Shown here: positions 4,865 to 5,376 of the stretch, one piece after another | How the letters are laid out: each line of letters begins with the position of its first letter | Numbering within the stretch: the stretch's first letter is position 1 | Assembly (NCBI GenBank): GCA_031277195.1 | Contig: JAITMU010000014.1 | Location: 1 to 5,376 of the forward strand | DNA from: Gallionellaceae bacterium | Lineage (GTDB): Bacteria; Pseudomonadota; Gammaproteobacteria; Burkholderiales; Gallionellaceae | DNA: 5,376 bases | Direction of reading: 5' to 3' | The notes under the pieces: generated by a model | What the model saw: the letters and a program-made list of their open reading frames with translations, nothing else | The model's database searches: none | What the model was told of the DNA's origin: nothing | Program-made: the position numbers and the translations under genes

Positions 4865-5376
4865 CTATTTGAGCGTCTGCAGTGCGCGAATCGCTGTCTG
4901 ACTGCCGTTATTGGCTGCGCGTCGTATCCATTCTCTCCCTTGTTCCAAGTCTCGCTCTACTCCGATCCCGTGGTACATGAGTACGCCATAGTTGTATTGG
5001 GCTTGAGCCTCCTCTTTTTCGGCTGCGGGTTTATACCATCGTATGGCTTCGGTGTAATCGACAGGCACGCCTCGGCCTTTGTCGTAGAGAACACCGAGTT
5101 GCGTCATGGCGATTGCATCGCCTGCGTCTGCGGCCTTTTTGTACCATTCGATGGCTGCGTTGATGTCTTGAGCGACCCCGAAGCCTTCAATGAAATAGTT
5201 GGCCAGCTTGCGTTGCGCATCCAGATCGCCTGATTCGGCGGCGCTGCGCACCATTGCAAATTTTTCGGCGGCGTCAGCGGGTTTTTTGCGGTCAATCGTT
5301 TGCTGCTCCACCTGTGGCAGCACTTTTTTAGCCCATGCATTCCCGGCATCGGCAGCTTTCCTTGTCAAGGATAGCG
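4865..5376 (-). CDS. Sel1-like repeat (TPR-type) protein, C-terminal part (5' end outside window)
   Basis: A helical solenoid protein made of Sel1-like repeats, which usually mediate protein-protein contacts; the partner and pathway are unknown. The frame stays open to the window edge. The TTG at 5368 has no ribosome site and reads as an internal Leu (LSLTRKAADAGNAWAKK), so the gene starts beyond 5376. Counting from that Leu, a repeat tail (RKAADAGNAWA) is followed by a Lys/Asp-rich link and then by three 36-residue repeats at about 50-85, 86-121 and 122-157. They show the family pattern: a small-residue helix, then GxGV, then a D..A..W.. helix and AA..G. Examples are FGVAQDINAAIEWYKKAADAG and RGVPVDYTEAIRWYKPAAEK. 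The protein ends TAIRALQTLK before TAG (4867-4865). It runs convergent to the transporter genes. Whether it carries a signal peptide or lipobox cannot be seen because the N-terminus is missing. Confidence 0.9.
   Translation of the reverse strand, partial: LSLTRKAADAGNAWAKKVLPQVEQQTIDRKKPADAAEKFAMVRSAAESGDLDAQRKLANYFIEGFGVAQDINAAIEWYKKAADAGDAIAMTQLGVLYDKGRGVPVDYTEAIRWYKPAAEKEEAQAQYNYGVLMYHGIGVERDLEQGREWIRRAANNGSQTAIRALQTLK

Noticed and set aside
4862..5233. Plus-strand open frame (123 codons) opposite the Sel1-repeat gene
   Set aside because: The minus strand shows three regular 36-residue Sel1 repeats. The plus-strand product has no motif or periodicity.

Overview
The window looks like chromosomal DNA from a betaproteobacterium. 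The partial DnaE, the Rnk-type regulator and the dRS3-like intergenic repeats (ATTCC-N10-GGAAT palindromes) all fit this. The gene mix, with a split YeeE/YedE sulfur transporter beside a FadL-type porin, suggests a Nitrosomonadales or Gallionellaceae-like lineage. That narrower placement is inference from general familiarity, not from a search.

Layout: (1) Positions 1-948 hold the 3' end of dnaE, the replicative DNA polymerase III alpha subunit, cut by the left edge. (2) 1021-1554 encodes a secreted Spy/CpxP-like protein with a His/Gly/Met-rich segment. A strong intrinsic terminator follows at 1588-1621. (3) 1657-2064 encodes an Rnk-like, GreA/GreB C-terminal-type RNA polymerase-binding protein. 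(4) 2065-2420 is non-coding and filled by a nested inverted-repeat element, here called element A. (5) 2421-4561 is a transport block: a FadL/OmpP1-type outer-membrane channel, then two overlapping genes for the two halves of a YeeE/YedE (TsuA-like) inner-membrane sulfur transporter. (6) 4562-4864 is non-coding and holds a second copy of the repeat family, element B. (7) On the minus strand, from the right edge down to 4865, is the C-terminal part of a Sel1-repeat protein, cut by the right edge.

The genes do not form one pathway. The clearest functional unit is 2421-4561, where an outer-membrane channel and an inner-membrane sulfur permease are close and co-directional. They could form an uptake route across both membranes for a reduced sulfur compound, but the substrate cannot be read from the sequence. 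The Spy-like gene is probably an envelope-stress or metal-responsive periplasmic protein with its own transcription unit.

The most unusual structure is in the repeats. Elements A and B share a 17-nt head whose TAG is the stop codon of the upstream gene, a box of about 45 nt ending in CGTCATTCC, and a REPIN-like pair of inverted palindromes. The two copies bracket the transport block. The palindromes differ between copies by a compensatory base-pair change, which suggests that the hairpin itself is maintained.
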